NCBI RefSeq assembly: GCF_004342725.1
Contig: NZ_SMCP01000001.1
Coordinates: forward strand, 212,681 to 276,680
DNA from: Testudinibacter aquarius
GTDB taxonomy: Bacteria; Pseudomonadota; Gammaproteobacteria; Enterobacterales; Pasteurellaceae
Direction of reading: 5' to 3'
Length of the DNA: 64,000 nt
A program made the translations under genes and the position numbers. This document shows positions 8,490 through 17,378 of the stretch, piece by piece; position 1 is the first letter of the stretch; every line of letters starts with the position of its first letter. The notes under the pieces were generated by a model. The model searched no databases, was not told the origin of the DNA, and was given only the letters and a program-made list of their open reading frames with translations.

Positions 8490-8864
8490 TTACGGCGTTG
8501 GGCGTTTAAAATCGCTCGAACGGGTATAATTTTCCAGCTGCCCGATGCGGCGTGTCAACATGGTGAACTCCATCTCTAAATCCACCAATTTTTGATTGGC
8601 ACTCGCCCCTGCCTGCCAAGTTTTCTCTTTTAATGGCGTTTGATCGAACAGCGATTGGTACGGATCTTGCTGATAGTAACTGTCAGGTACTTTGTCCAAC
8701 ACCAGCGCTGCGGCGACATAAGCAATCAACATCACAAAATAGCCGCCAAACAAAAACAGCAACACCGCAATCAGCCGCACCACCCACGTTTCCAAACCGC
8801 TGGCTTTCGCCAAACCGACACACACGCCAGAAATGATACCTTGTTGTGGATAACGATAAATCAT
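8490..8864 (-). CDS. pspC: Phage shock protein C
   Basis: Inner-membrane sensor/effector of the Psp envelope-stress response, which prevents damage from mislocalised secretins and loss of proton-motive force. The 124-aa protein has the PspC domain at the N-terminus (YRYPQQGIISGVCVGLAKASG), one strong transmembrane helix (about residues 30-57) and a C-terminal coiled-coil segment. It lies 18 bp after pspB and 27 bp before ycjX. The start follows GAGGAGATAATC. No pspA, pspD or pspF is present nearby. Confidence 0.93.
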   Translation of the reverse strand: MIYRYPQQGIISGVCVGLAKASGLETWVVRLIAVLLFLFGGYFVMLIAYVAAALVLDKVPDSYYQQDPYQSLFDQTPLKEKTWQAGASANQKLVDLEMEFTMLTRRIGQLENYTRSSDFKRPTP

Positions 8865-8882
8865 GATTATCTCCTCAGCAGG

Positions 8883-9119
8883 CTACTGCGACTTGCGCCA
8901 GTCCGGCTGCCGATAGTCCAGCAACGCTTCCAGTTGTTCAACCCGTTGACGCAATGCTTTCGCCTGTTCATTCAATTGTTGGATCTTAGCTTTATCTTCC
9001 ATCGTTAGCCCCGCGCCGATTTGCTGCTTGCTTTTGTAGTGCATATACAGCCAAAACGGCAACACCAACAGGCAGAAAATAAACGCAGAAATTGATAACA
9101 TCACAATTGTCCAAAACAT
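8883..9119 (-). CDS. pspB: Phage shock protein B
   Basis: Small membrane partner of PspC. The 78-aa product has an N-terminal transmembrane helix, an HYKSKQQIG hinge and a leucine-rich coiled coil (about 40-70), the standard PspB architecture. AGGAG lies 7 nt ahead of the ATG at 9119; an ATG two codons upstream (9125) almost abuts the site, so 9119 is preferred. It is the first gene of pspBC-ycjX-ycjF and diverges from sapA over about 130 bp. I see no sigma54 -24/-12 element there, unlike the E. coli pspA promoter. Confidence 0.92.
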   Translation of the reverse strand: MFWTIVMLSISAFIFCLLVLPFWLYMHYKSKQQIGAGLTMEDKAKIQQLNEQAKALRQRVEQLEALLDYRQPDWRKSQ

Positions 9120-9249
9120 AAACATTCTCCTTTGACAACCCGTTACAATATTAAATTATGCCTGACAATCAAATCGGCATAAAGAAAATAGCATTCTCCG
9201 ACAAGATAAATTACAATTTAACTCTATTTTATTAAGCCAGTATTAAGCC

Positions 9250-10968
9250 ATGTGTTTATATAAAAAAGTGCGGTTCTGTTTTTTCAGTTTATTCCTAAAC
9301 TTAGCAGCTTTCAGTTTGCTCAGTCACAGCGTGTCGGCTGCGCCGCGTATTCCCGATGAACTGTTGAATAATGGCTTGATCTACTGCACTCACTCTACAG
9401 GCTTCTCGTTTAATCCGCAAACAGTGGATGTCGGAACCAGTATGAATGTGGTGACAGAACAGATTTATAACAAGCTTTTTGATATAAAAAATGATAAAAG
9501 CAAAAAGATTATTCCAGCCTTGGCAACCGGCTACCGTTTTTCCGATAACCAAAAAACCCTGTTAATCAATTTACGCAAAGGGGTAAAGTTTCATCAAACA
9601 ATCTGGTTTACCCCTAGCCGTGACTTGAACGCCGATGATGTGGTGTTTTCCCTGAACCGAGTATTAGGGCGGTTATATTCCTATCCGACACCGGAACAAG
9701 AACAGAGCCGCCAACAAAATAACCCGCAATATCAGATATATTACGATCTGGCGCGCCAAAACCGCTATCCATATTTTGACAGCATTGATTTCAACGGCAA
9801 AATTGCCAGTGTCAGCGCAGTTTCGCCCTATCAGGTGAAAATTGAATTGAACGCACCGGACTCTTCGATTCTGGATCATCTTGCCAGTCAATATGCTGTA
9901 ATTCTGTCACAAGAATATGCCTTGCAGCTGAGCGCCGATGACAATATCGCTCAACTGGATACCCTGCCGGTCGGCACCGGGGCTTATCAAGTCAGCGACT
10001 ATTTTCGTAACCAATATGTCAGATTACAGCGCAACGATAATTATTGGGGCAAAAAGAGCGGTATTAAAACCGTCGTGGTGGATCTCTCCAGCAGTCGATC
10101 CGGTCGGTTAGAAAAAATGTTGAATCAAGAATGCGATATCATGGCATTTCCCGAAGCCAGTCAGGTAGAAAACCTACTCTCGGACAAACAACGTTTTAGT
10201 TCGATCTCGGTGGACGGCATGAACCTGGCTTTTTTAGCATTTAATATGAATCAGCCGTTGACTCAAAATACCACATTGCGCATTGCGCTGGCGCAAGCGA
10301 TTAACCGTGAACGCCTTGTCAAACAAATCTATTTTGACACCGCTGAAGTCGCCAATACGATCATTCCAAAAAGTTCGTGGGCATCACAATTCAATATGCG
10401 CGCTTTCGCCTACGATTATCAGCCGGAAATTGCTAAACAGTTTTTACAAGATAAAAAATTAACCCTGAACTTTTGGGTACTGACTGACAATCAGGTGTAT
10501 AACCCTAATCCGGTGAAAATGGCGGAGATGATCCGCTTTGATTTGGCGCAAGCCGGGGTTCAGGTCAAGATGAAATATTTACAACGCAACGAATTAGAGC
10601 ATTTGCTACTGTCGGGGCAAGACGACTACCACATCATTCTCGGCGGTTGGCTAGCGGGCAGTCTTGACCCGGACGGTTTTTTACGTCCGATTTTGAGCTG
10701 TCATACCAACAATGCGCATACCAACATTGCCAACTGGTGCAGTCAAGCATTCGATCAGGTACTGGATCGCGCCCTGAAAACACCGATGCAAATTTCACGC
10801 GCTTTGGATTATGATATTGCACAGCAATATGCGCTCAATCAAGTGCCGTTGCTGCCGATTGCCAATGTCAAACGCTTGATGATTTATCATAATCGGGTAC
10901 AAAATATGAATATGTCACCACTCGGCACGCTGCGTTTTGCCGAATTGGAACTGCGGCAGGAGAGATAA
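9250..10968 (+). CDS. sapA: Sap ABC transporter, periplasmic peptide-binding protein
   Basis: Solute-binding protein (572 aa) of the Sap system, which in Haemophilus confers resistance to antimicrobial peptides and takes part in heme and potassium acquisition. Residues 1-31 form a signal peptide ending SVSAAP. The SBP_bac_5 fold is evident from TGYRFSDNQKTLLINLRKGVKFH and the NRVLGR and NRERLVKQIYF segments. A USS lies inside the signal-peptide codons. It is the first gene of sapABCDF, with 3 bp to sapB. No strong Shine-Dalgarno precedes 9250, so the start is the least certain element; the signal peptide supports it. Confidence 0.94.
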   Translation: MCLYKKVRFCFFSLFLNLAAFSLLSHSVSAAPRIPDELLNNGLIYCTHSTGFSFNPQTVDVGTSMNVVTEQIYNKLFDIKNDKSKKIIPALATGYRFSDNQKTLLINLRKGVKFHQTIWFTPSRDLNADDVVFSLNRVLGRLYSYPTPEQEQSRQQNNPQYQIYYDLARQNRYPYFDSIDFNGKIASVSAVSPYQVKIELNAPDSSILDHLASQYAVILSQEYALQLSADDNIAQLDTLPVGTGAYQVSDYFRNQYVRLQRNDNYWGKKSGIKTVVVDLSSSRSGRLEKMLNQECDIMAFPEASQVENLLSDKQRFSSISVDGMNLAFLAFNMNQPLTQNTTLRIALAQAINRERLVKQIYFDTAEVANTIIPKSSWASQFNMRAFAYDYQPEIAKQFLQDKKLTLNFWVLTDNQVYNPNPVKMAEMIRFDLAQAGVQVKMKYLQRNELEHLLLSGQDDYHIILGGWLAGSLDPDGFLRPILSCHTNNAHTNIANWCSQAFDQVLDRALKTPMQISRALDYDIAQQYALNQVPLLPIANVKRLMIYHNRVQNMNMSPLGTLRFAELELRQER

Positions 10969-10971
10969 ACA

Positions 10972-11937
10972 ATGCTATTACATTTTCTTCGCCGTGCCTT
11001 GCTGACCTTGATCACGCTGTTTATTCTGTCGCTGATCAGCTATCACATTTTGATGCGTGATCCGTTGAATGCGATTCTTGCCAAACCGCACTTTTACTCC
11101 GGCTATCTCAACTATATGCAACACCTGTTTTCCGGCGATCTTGGCATCAGCTATTTGGACGGGCAGCCTTTATTGGATCAAATTTTGGCAGTTTTCCCTG
11201 CGACGATCGAATTGTGTATCTTTGCATTGTTTTTGGCGATGTTGCTCGGTCTACCACTGGGTTTCTGGGGGGCATTCAATGCTAAGCACTGGCTGGGCAA
11301 AAGCATCCGTTTCGGCTCGGCGTTCGGGATCTCGTTGCCGATATTTTGGATTGCGCCTATCGTGTTATATTTTGCTGCCAGCTATCAATGGGAAATTTCC
11401 GCCATCGGGCAGTACTATCCGCTGTATCAAATCAAGACCATCACCGGCTTTGCTAGTATTGATGTCTGGTTTGGTGAACACCCTTACCAGCTGAAAATTA
11501 TCCAAAACGTATTTCAGCACTTGGCATTACCGGTGTTGGTGTTGACGATTGCGCCGCTGATGGAAATTATTCAATTGACCCAAAACCGTGCCGAAAAAGT
11601 GCTCAGCGAAAACTATATCAAAGTAGCAGAAACCCGTGGTTGGTCAAAAGTGAAAATTGCACACATTATCTTGCTCAGAAATACTTTGCCACCACTGATG
11701 CCGCAACTAACCCGCACTTTTACCATGCTGTTGGCAATGTGTATGCTGATCGAAAATATTTTTAGCTGGCCGGGCATCGGACAATGGCTGATCAATGCGG
11801 TGGAACAGCAGGATTACAATGCCATCTCCGCCGGCATGATGATTATCGGTTTATTCATTATCCTGATTAACATGTTCAGCGGTTTTTTAATGTTTATCTC
11901 AGATCCGTTTAATCGCAAAGGTTGGTATGTTAGATAA
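10972..11937 (+). CDS. sapB: Sap ABC transporter permease SapB
   Basis: First permease subunit (321 aa) of the Sap importer, in the DppB/OppB fold with six predicted transmembrane helices. The cytoplasmic EAA-like loop is visible at VAETRGWSKVKIAHIILLRN, where it contacts the ATPases. GAGAG precedes the ATG by 8 nt. Its 3' end overlaps sapC by 11 bp, which implies translational coupling. The shortened periplasmic region before the core, relative to DppB, is usual for SapB. Confidence 0.94.
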   Translation: MLLHFLRRALLTLITLFILSLISYHILMRDPLNAILAKPHFYSGYLNYMQHLFSGDLGISYLDGQPLLDQILAVFPATIELCIFALFLAMLLGLPLGFWGAFNAKHWLGKSIRFGSAFGISLPIFWIAPIVLYFAASYQWEISAIGQYYPLYQIKTITGFASIDVWFGEHPYQLKIIQNVFQHLALPVLVLTIAPLMEIIQLTQNRAEKVLSENYIKVAETRGWSKVKIAHIILLRNTLPPLMPQLTRTFTMLLAMCMLIENIFSWPGIGQWLINAVEQQDYNAISAGMMIIGLFIILINMFSGFLMFISDPFNRKGWYVR

Positions 11938-12820
11938 AGAGCCTGAAGAGTTTCGCTTCACTTCGCCTGTGGCGGAGATTTGGCGACTTTTTCGTCGTAA
12001 TAAAGTAGCGCTGATGTGCGGCTATCTGCTGTTAGCGTTATTGTTGCTGATGTTCTTTGCGCCGCTGGTCGCCCCCCATGACATCAATATGCAGTTTGTC
12101 GGGCAAGAGCTGCTGCCGCCGTCGTGGAACAGCGAAGGCAAAATCAGTTTCTTTCTGGGCACCGATGATCTGGGACGCGATCTACTCAGTCGGATTATCG
12201 TCGGGCTGCGCTATAGCTTTGGCGGCAGCTTAATCGTAGCGCTGCTCACGCTATTAATCGGTGGGGCATTAGGCGTGATCGCCGGTACCGGGCAAGGAAT
12301 TAAATCAAATATTTTAGGGCATTTTCTAGACGCTTTTCTGTCGATTCCGATTTTGTTATTGGCGATCATCATCGCTACCTTGCGCCAACCCAGCCTGCTG
12401 AATGCCATTTTGGCAATTTTGCTGGCTTCACTGCCCTATTTTATCCATCAGGTCTATCTGGCATTACAAACCGAAATCAATAAAGAGTATGTGATTATGC
12501 TGCGCTTGGACGGTGCTTCCAAAGGCTATCTGATTAGCAAAGTGATGCTGCCGAATCTGCTGCCGGTTTTTATTCGTCTCACCAGCCGCATTTTTACCCT
12601 AGCGATGTTGGATATCAGCGCCCTGAGTTTTATCGCTCTCGGCGCACAACCGCCGCTGCCGGAGTGGGGCGCCCTGATTCGTGAGTCTATCGATCTGATT
12701 TATTTGGCTCCTTGGCTTTCGGTTCTGCCGGGTTTCGCTTTGATATTTGTGATTATTACCGCACTATTATTCAGCGACGGCTTGGCAAAAGCAATTGAAC
12801 GTTACTATCGTAAAATATAA
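11927..12820 (+). CDS. sapC: Sap ABC transporter permease SapC
   Basis: Second permease (297 aa), DppC/OppC type, with an N-terminal helix (GYLLLALLLLMFFAPLVAP), the FFLGTDDLGRDLLSRIIVGLR signature and the EAA loop MLRLDGASKGYLISKVMLPN. It starts inside sapB. The last codons (Arg-Lys-Ile-stop) are the first unit of a three-fold 13-bp tandem repeat running into the sapC-sapD gap, so the gene end looks duplicated without affecting the protein. Confidence 0.94.
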   Translation: MLDKEPEEFRFTSPVAEIWRLFRRNKVALMCGYLLLALLLLMFFAPLVAPHDINMQFVGQELLPPSWNSEGKISFFLGTDDLGRDLLSRIIVGLRYSFGGSLIVALLTLLIGGALGVIAGTGQGIKSNILGHFLDAFLSIPILLLAIIIATLRQPSLLNAILAILLASLPYFIHQVYLALQTEINKEYVIMLRLDGASKGYLISKVMLPNLLPVFIRLTSRIFTLAMLDISALSFIALGAQPPLPEWGALIRESIDLIYLAPWLSVLPGFALIFVIITALLFSDGLAKAIERYYRKI

Positions 12821-12848
12821 GCGCAAAATATAAGCGTAAAATATAAGC
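12810..12848 (+). repeat. 13-bp tandem triplication over the sapC stop codon
   Basis: Units GTAAAATATAAGC, GCAAAATATAAGC and GTAAAATATAAGC are contiguous. The TAA of the first is the sapC stop codon. The array fills most of the 49-bp gap before sapD. A similar stop-codon triplication occurs at the end of hinT. Confidence 0.9.
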
Positions 12849-12869
12849 CGATTTAATTAAGGACCAATT

Positions 12870-13934
12870 ATGGCATTACTGGATATCCGTAATCTAACCG
12901 TTGAAGTCAATACCCCACAAGGTAAAGTAAAAATGATCGACAACCTTAACCTGACGGTTAACGAAGGCGACATTTGCGGTTTGATCGGCGAATCCGGCTC
13001 CGGTAAAAGCTTGGTTGCCAAGATTATCTGCAACTCCGCCAAACCTTCCTGGACAATTACCGCCGATCGCTTTCGCTTTAACGATATCGAATTACTAAAA
13101 TTAAACCCGAAGAAAAGGCGCAAACTGATCGGCAAAGAAATTGCAATGGTTTTTCAGGATCCGCTCTCTTGTCTGGATCCCAGTCGTAAAATTGGTAAAC
13201 AGTTGCGCAATGCGATTCCCTCGTTTTCTTACAAGGGCTCAGGCTGGAAATGGTGGCGTTGGTTCGGTTGGAAAAACCGTAAAGTCATCGAGCTGTTGCA
13301 TCGAATCGGTATTAAAGATCACCAAGATATTATGCACAGTTACCCGTTTGAAATCACCGAAGGTGAAGCACAAAAAGTGATGGTTGCCATGGCAGTCATC
13401 AACCAACCGCGCCTATTGGTCGCAGACGAACCGACTCACGCCTTGGAAGCCACTACCCAGTTGCAGGTTTTCAAACTGCTTTCCAGCATGAATCAAAACC
13501 TGAATACCACTATTTTGTTAACCAGCAACGAGTTGAAAACCGTCAGCGAATGGTGCGATTGCTTTACGATTGTCTATTGTGGACAAACGGTCGAAAGCGG
13601 CAGCAGACAAGCTATCTTAGAAAAACCGCACCACCCTTACACCGTGTCATTGCTCAACTCCATCCCGGATTTCAGCCAACCTTTAGCGTTAAAAAGCCAT
13701 TTAAACACTTTGCGCGGCAGTGTGCCGTTGCTGAATAACCTACCGGTCGGCTGCCGGCTCGGCCCACGCTGTCCGTTTGCACAAAAAAAATGTATACAAA
13801 AACCACCACTCAAAAAAATTAAGCAGCACGAATTTGCCTGTTATTTTCCGCTGAATATCCGTGAACATGAAAATATCCAGCATAATAACGCCTTTACTCC
13901 GTTGACCATTACCGAAACAAGTGAACACGCATAA
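12870..13934 (+). CDS. sapD: Sap ABC transporter ATP-binding protein SapD
   Basis: First ATPase (354 aa). The Walker A motif GESGSGKS is at about residues 40-47, the Q-loop is in MVFQDPLSCLDPS, and Walker B LLVADEPTHALE retains the catalytic Glu. The signature motif is the atypical ITEGEAQKV, as in E. coli SapD. The C-terminal oligopeptide-transporter motif includes the cysteine cluster CRLGPRCPFAQKKC, an Opp/Dpp-type extension. It overlaps sapF by one base (TAATG). The ATG follows TAAGGACCAATT. Confidence 0.94.
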   Translation: MALLDIRNLTVEVNTPQGKVKMIDNLNLTVNEGDICGLIGESGSGKSLVAKIICNSAKPSWTITADRFRFNDIELLKLNPKKRRKLIGKEIAMVFQDPLSCLDPSRKIGKQLRNAIPSFSYKGSGWKWWRWFGWKNRKVIELLHRIGIKDHQDIMHSYPFEITEGEAQKVMVAMAVINQPRLLVADEPTHALEATTQLQVFKLLSSMNQNLNTTILLTSNELKTVSEWCDCFTIVYCGQTVESGSRQAILEKPHHPYTVSLLNSIPDFSQPLALKSHLNTLRGSVPLLNNLPVGCRLGPRCPFAQKKCIQKPPLKKIKQHEFACYFPLNIREHENIQHNNAFTPLTITETSEHA

Positions 13935-14773
13935 TGGAAAAACCACAAATCAATTCCGATCGCTATTTATTGCAAGTAGAAGATCTCAGCAAATCTTTCC
14001 GTGATCACAATGCCTTCTGGCATAGTGGCTCTTTTGCCGCTGTCTGCGATATTTCATTCAGCTTGGAAAAAGGCACGACACTGGCGATTGTCGGTGCAAA
14101 CGGCTCCGGCAAATCCACGCTGGCAAAGATGATCAGCGGCGTCACCAAACCAACCAAAGGACGAATTTGGTTTAAAGGTCGCGAGTTGGAATTTGGCGAT
14201 TACCAGTCACGCTGCCGTCATATCCGCATGGTGTTTCAAGACCCCGACAACAGCCTGATACCGCACTTGAACATTGGACAAGTGTTGGATACGCCACTGC
14301 GCTTGAGCACCCCATGGGACGAAGAACAACGCAACCAAAAAATTTATCAGACCTTGCGCTTGGTCGGCATCTCGCCCGACCACGCCAATATCCCGATTTA
14401 CACCCTGTCACAAAGCCAAAAACAGCGGGTCGCACTGGCAAGAGCGGTGATTCTGGAACCGGAAATTCTGGTGTTGGACAATGCGCTGTCTTCTATGGAC
14501 GCTTCGGTGAAAACCCAACTGATTAATTTGCTGCTTAACTTGCAAAAACAGTTGGGGATTTCCTACATCTATCTGGGGCAGCATGTGGGGATTATCAAAC
14601 ACATTTCAGATAATATTCTGGTGATGAAAGCCGGGCATATGGTTGAATACGGCAACACCCGCGAGGTGTTGACCAATCCGTCTGACGACTTCACTCGCCG
14701 TTTGATCGAAAGCCACTTTGGACACGCCTTAGACGCTTCCGCTTGGGAACCGGATTCAGCCATTTTTGAATAA
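13934..14773 (+). CDS. sapF: Sap ABC transporter ATP-binding protein SapF, altered Walker B
   Basis: Second ATPase (279 aa). Walker A is GANGSGKST, the Q-loop is in MVFQDPDNSL, and the signature is LSQSQKQRVALARA. The Walker B segment reads ILVLDNALSSMD: the catalytic Glu found in E. coli SapF (ADEALASLD) is Asn here, read directly from GAC AAT in the DNA. SapD keeps its Glu, so the heterodimer may have one hydrolytic and one degenerate site. YLGQHVG supplies the H-loop His. It is the last gene of the sap operon. Confidence 0.93.
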   Translation: MEKPQINSDRYLLQVEDLSKSFRDHNAFWHSGSFAAVCDISFSLEKGTTLAIVGANGSGKSTLAKMISGVTKPTKGRIWFKGRELEFGDYQSRCRHIRMVFQDPDNSLIPHLNIGQVLDTPLRLSTPWDEEQRNQKIYQTLRLVGISPDHANIPIYTLSQSQKQRVALARAVILEPEILVLDNALSSMDASVKTQLINLLLNLQKQLGISYIYLGQHVGIIKHISDNILVMKAGHMVEYGNTREVLTNPSDDFTRRLIESHFGHALDASAWEPDSAIFE

Positions 14774-14838
14774 TCAGAGGTTAAACCGTCTATACGATAT
14801 CAAAGTGCGGTATTGAGGCAGATAATATTGATAACAAT

Positions 14839-14861
14839 AACGCCGACATAACATCGGCGTT
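14839..14861. terminator. Hairpin between convergent sapF and yfcZ
   Basis: AACGCCGA and TCGGCGTT form an 8-bp stem with a 7-nt loop in the convergent gap. No clear T-run follows on either strand, so it is a weak intrinsic terminator or only a hairpin. Confidence 0.45.
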
Positions 14862-14882
14862 GCAAAACTGATTGATAAGCAC

Positions 14883-15173
14883 TTAGCGGGTTGAAAGTTG
14901 GAAAATCATACTTTCCGCTTGGCAACTGAATTCAAAATCCGCCTTCAGCAAATAGCCATCGTCAACCTTCGTGACCGCACTTTTGATGGTCGCAGGGTCA
15001 CTTTCTGCTTGACGTGCTTTTGCGGTCAAATATTGCAGTGCTTCTTCAGCTTGCTGCTCAGTCGCATACACCTGCTCAAATTGTACCCCGCAATCTTCAT
15101 TGTCGATAATCGTACCGACATCGACGCAACAACATACTTTACTCTCTTCTGCTTTACATTTTTGCTCTGTCAT
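14883..15173 (-). CDS. yfcZ: YfcZ/YiiS family protein (DUF406)
   Basis: Small cytosolic protein (96 aa) of unknown function. The motif KVCCCVDVGTIIDNEDCG near the N-terminus, with three consecutive cysteines, and the C-terminal region ending FEFSCQAESMIFQLSTR are diagnostic for the YfcZ/YiiS family. GGAG lies 6 nt before the ATG at 15173; a TTG at 15185 would overlap the site and is rejected. It diverges from fadL, the same neighbourhood as in E. coli (yfcZ-fadL), which supports the call. The role is unknown. Confidence 0.88.
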   Translation of the reverse strand: MTEQKCKAEESKVCCCVDVGTIIDNEDCGVQFEQVYATEQQAEEALQYLTAKARQAESDPATIKSAVTKVDDGYLLKADFEFSCQAESMIFQLSTR

Positions 15174-15406
15174 CATGTTCTCCAAATAGTCAAAATTGCC
15201 TCAAAGTGCTCGTATCTTATCACAAAACCATACTATAAAAAATCTATAACAACTGAAGCTGATACGCTAACTCCGCCAATACAATAGTAAATATGCGTTA
15301 ATATCACATAAATAAACAAAAATATTTGCGCTAACGATCAGTATTGATTAGAATTCTTAACATTTTTACAACCTGATCATTTTTTATTTATTAATGGAAC
15401 CTAATT

Positions 15407-16735
15407 ATGTTTAAACTAAACAAATTGACTCAAACGCTACTCGCCACCAGCATCACCCTCTCCGCAGGCTATGCCTCTGCCGCGGCTTTTCAGCTGGCTG
15501 AAATCTCCACCTCTGGTTTGGGGCGTGCGTATGCCGGTGATGCTGCGATTGCAGAAAACGCCTCCGTAGTCGCCGTCAACCCGGCATTAATGACCCAATT
15601 CAAACGCCCTGAAGTCTCGGTCGGCGGTATTTATATCAAACCTGACGTCAATTTGAACGGGAAAATTGATTCGGTTAACGGTATCCCGATGAGTGCTTAT
15701 GCCGCAGCCGGAGTAAAAGATGATGCATCTCACAATAACATTGCCAAAGGCGGCTTAATTCCAAACCTATATTATGTGCACCCAATCAATGAAAAATTTG
15801 CTGTTGGCGGTGGTGTCAATGTCAATTATGGTTTGGCAACTGAATTTGGCTCCAGCTACTCGGCCGGTGTTTTCGCCGGAAAAACCGATTTAACCACTAT
15901 CAATTTTAATCTGAGCGGGGCTTACCGTTTGAACCAAAACTGGAGCTTCGGTTTGGGCTTAAACGCAGTGTATGCCGATGCGTTGGTTGAACGCCACTTA
16001 GGGGTTCGCGGCACACTCGCTAATTTATCTCCGGCAACCCGCTCGCTGGGCTTATCCGAATCCACCGTGGCTGCCCGTTTGGAAGGTAAAGAGTGGGGCT
16101 ATGGTTGGAATGCCGGTGTGGTGTATGAATTCAATGAGCGCAACCGTATCGGGCTTGCCTACCACTCTCATGTGGATATTAAGTTTAAAGGCGATTTCTC
16201 CAATCAATTACCGCTGGCAATGGGCGGAACTGCCGGTGCAGTAATTCCCGGTTCGTTAACACTGAATCTGCCGGCTTACTGGGAAGTTGCCGGTTTTCAC
16301 CGCTTAACCGACAAATTCGCCGTGTCTTACAGCTATAAACAAACGCTTTGGAGCCGCTTTAAAGAGTTAGACGCCAAAGGCAGTAACGGTAATCAGTTAT
16401 TCCACAAAAATGAAAACTTTAAAGACGCTTCGCGGATTGCGTTGGGTGTCAGCTATGATTTCAGCGAACAATTCACACTGCGTACCGGTATCGCCCATGA
16501 CGAAAGCCCGGTACAAAAAGGCTACCACTCTATTTCCATTCCGGATGCTGACCGCACTTGGCTAAGTTTGGGCGCCACCTACCGCTTCACGCCGGATCTG
16601 TCAGTGGATGTCGGCTACGCCCACCTCATTGCCAGCGACAACACCTTTACTGAAAATGAAAGCAATGTCAAAGCCACCTTTAATTCTAAATCGAAAGCCG
16701 ATATTTACGGTCTGACCCTGAATTACCGCTTTTAA
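15407..16735 (+). CDS. fadL: Outer-membrane long-chain fatty acid transporter FadL / OmpP1
   Basis: Outer-membrane beta-barrel (442 aa) that takes up long-chain fatty acids and hydrophobic compounds; the Haemophilus homologue is the P1 porin. Signal peptide at residues 1-25 (ending GYASAAAF). The mature N-terminus FQLAEISTSGLGRAYAGDAAIAENAS is the NPA-type plug region with ASVVAVNPALM. The C-terminus ends in aromatic YRF, the BAM signal. The start follows ATGGAACCTAATT, a weak ribosome site. It is monocistronic, with a terminator 20 bp downstream. Confidence 0.93.
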   Translation: MFKLNKLTQTLLATSITLSAGYASAAAFQLAEISTSGLGRAYAGDAAIAENASVVAVNPALMTQFKRPEVSVGGIYIKPDVNLNGKIDSVNGIPMSAYAAAGVKDDASHNNIAKGGLIPNLYYVHPINEKFAVGGGVNVNYGLATEFGSSYSAGVFAGKTDLTTINFNLSGAYRLNQNWSFGLGLNAVYADALVERHLGVRGTLANLSPATRSLGLSESTVAARLEGKEWGYGWNAGVVYEFNERNRIGLAYHSHVDIKFKGDFSNQLPLAMGGTAGAVIPGSLTLNLPAYWEVAGFHRLTDKFAVSYSYKQTLWSRFKELDAKGSNGNQLFHKNENFKDASRIALGVSYDFSEQFTLRTGIAHDESPVQKGYHSISIPDADRTWLSLGATYRFTPDLSVDVGYAHLIASDNTFTENESNVKATFNSKSKADIYGLTLNYRF

Positions 16736-16755
16736 TCTGCGATAAAACAGGAAAT

Positions 16756-16795
16756 AATGGCACAATCTGTACAACGCAGACTGTGCCATTTTTTT
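16756..16795 (+). terminator. Rho-independent terminator of fadL
   Basis: AATGGCACA pairs with TGTGCCATT, with an inner CTG/CAG extension, followed by a run of T residues. The ATG at 16757 lies inside this stem, which argues against using it as the start of ogt. Confidence 0.85.
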
Positions 16796-16804
16796 GAGGT
16801 TAAT

Positions 16805-17344
16805 ATGACAAACACCAATACAATTTACTACTGTTTTCACCCTTCCCCTGTCGGCAAACTGTTATTATTGGTGAAAAATAATGCTTTAATTGGTATTGAA
16901 TTTGAAAAAGAACAGCACCCGATTCAAGCGGCTTGGCAACAATCCGACACGCAACCGGTTCTGTTTGCCACTAAGATGGCGTTAGACCGTTATTTCAACG
17001 GCGAAAAAGAGCACTTTTCTGACATTCCACTGGCACCGCAAGGCACACCGTTTCAGCAACAGGTTTGGCAAGCCTTATTGGCAATTCCTTATGGACAGTT
17101 CAGCAGCTACGGCGAACTGGCACAACAAATCGGCAATCCGAAAGCGGTGCGCGCCGTAGGCGGTGCAGTCGGACGCAATCCAATCAGTATCATCATTCCA
17201 TGCCACCGTATTCTGGCAAAAAATAGTGCTCTCACCGGTTTTGGTGGTGGCTTGCCGGCAAAACGCTATCTATTACAACAAGAAAATATTGCCTATCTAG
17301 ATCGCGGTATCGAATACGTTAAAGAGAAACTGCAACGCTACTAG
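16805..17344 (+). CDS. ogt: Methylated-DNA-protein-cysteine methyltransferase
   Basis: Suicide repair protein that removes O6-methyl groups from guanine. The 179-aa protein has the active-site motif IIPCHRIL with acceptor Cys133, the DNA-binding arginine region NPKAVRAVGGAVGRNP and the N-terminal ribonuclease-like domain. GAGGT precedes the ATG at 16805; the upstream ATG at 16757 lies in the fadL terminator. No Ada regulatory domain is present, so this is the constitutive Ogt type. Confidence 0.94.
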   Translation: MTNTNTIYYCFHPSPVGKLLLLVKNNALIGIEFEKEQHPIQAAWQQSDTQPVLFATKMALDRYFNGEKEHFSDIPLAPQGTPFQQQVWQALLAIPYGQFSSYGELAQQIGNPKAVRAVGGAVGRNPISIIIPCHRILAKNSALTGFGGGLPAKRYLLQQENIAYLDRGIEYVKEKLQRY

Positions 17345-17378
17345 AGTCTGTTGATGCTTGTTTATAATTTGAGCTATA
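17341..17378 (+). repeat. Dispersed CTGTTGAT repeat, copy 2
   Basis: CTAGAGTCTGTTGATG followed by CTTGTTTATAATTTGAG matches the copies at 1068, 43943 and 53810. It begins in the last codon of ogt, so the gene end abuts or includes the element end. Confidence 0.55.

Noticed and set aside
9120..9249. Sigma54 (-24/-12) promoter for pspB
   Set aside because: No TGGCAC-N5-TTGC-like element could be found in the pspB-sapA gap.
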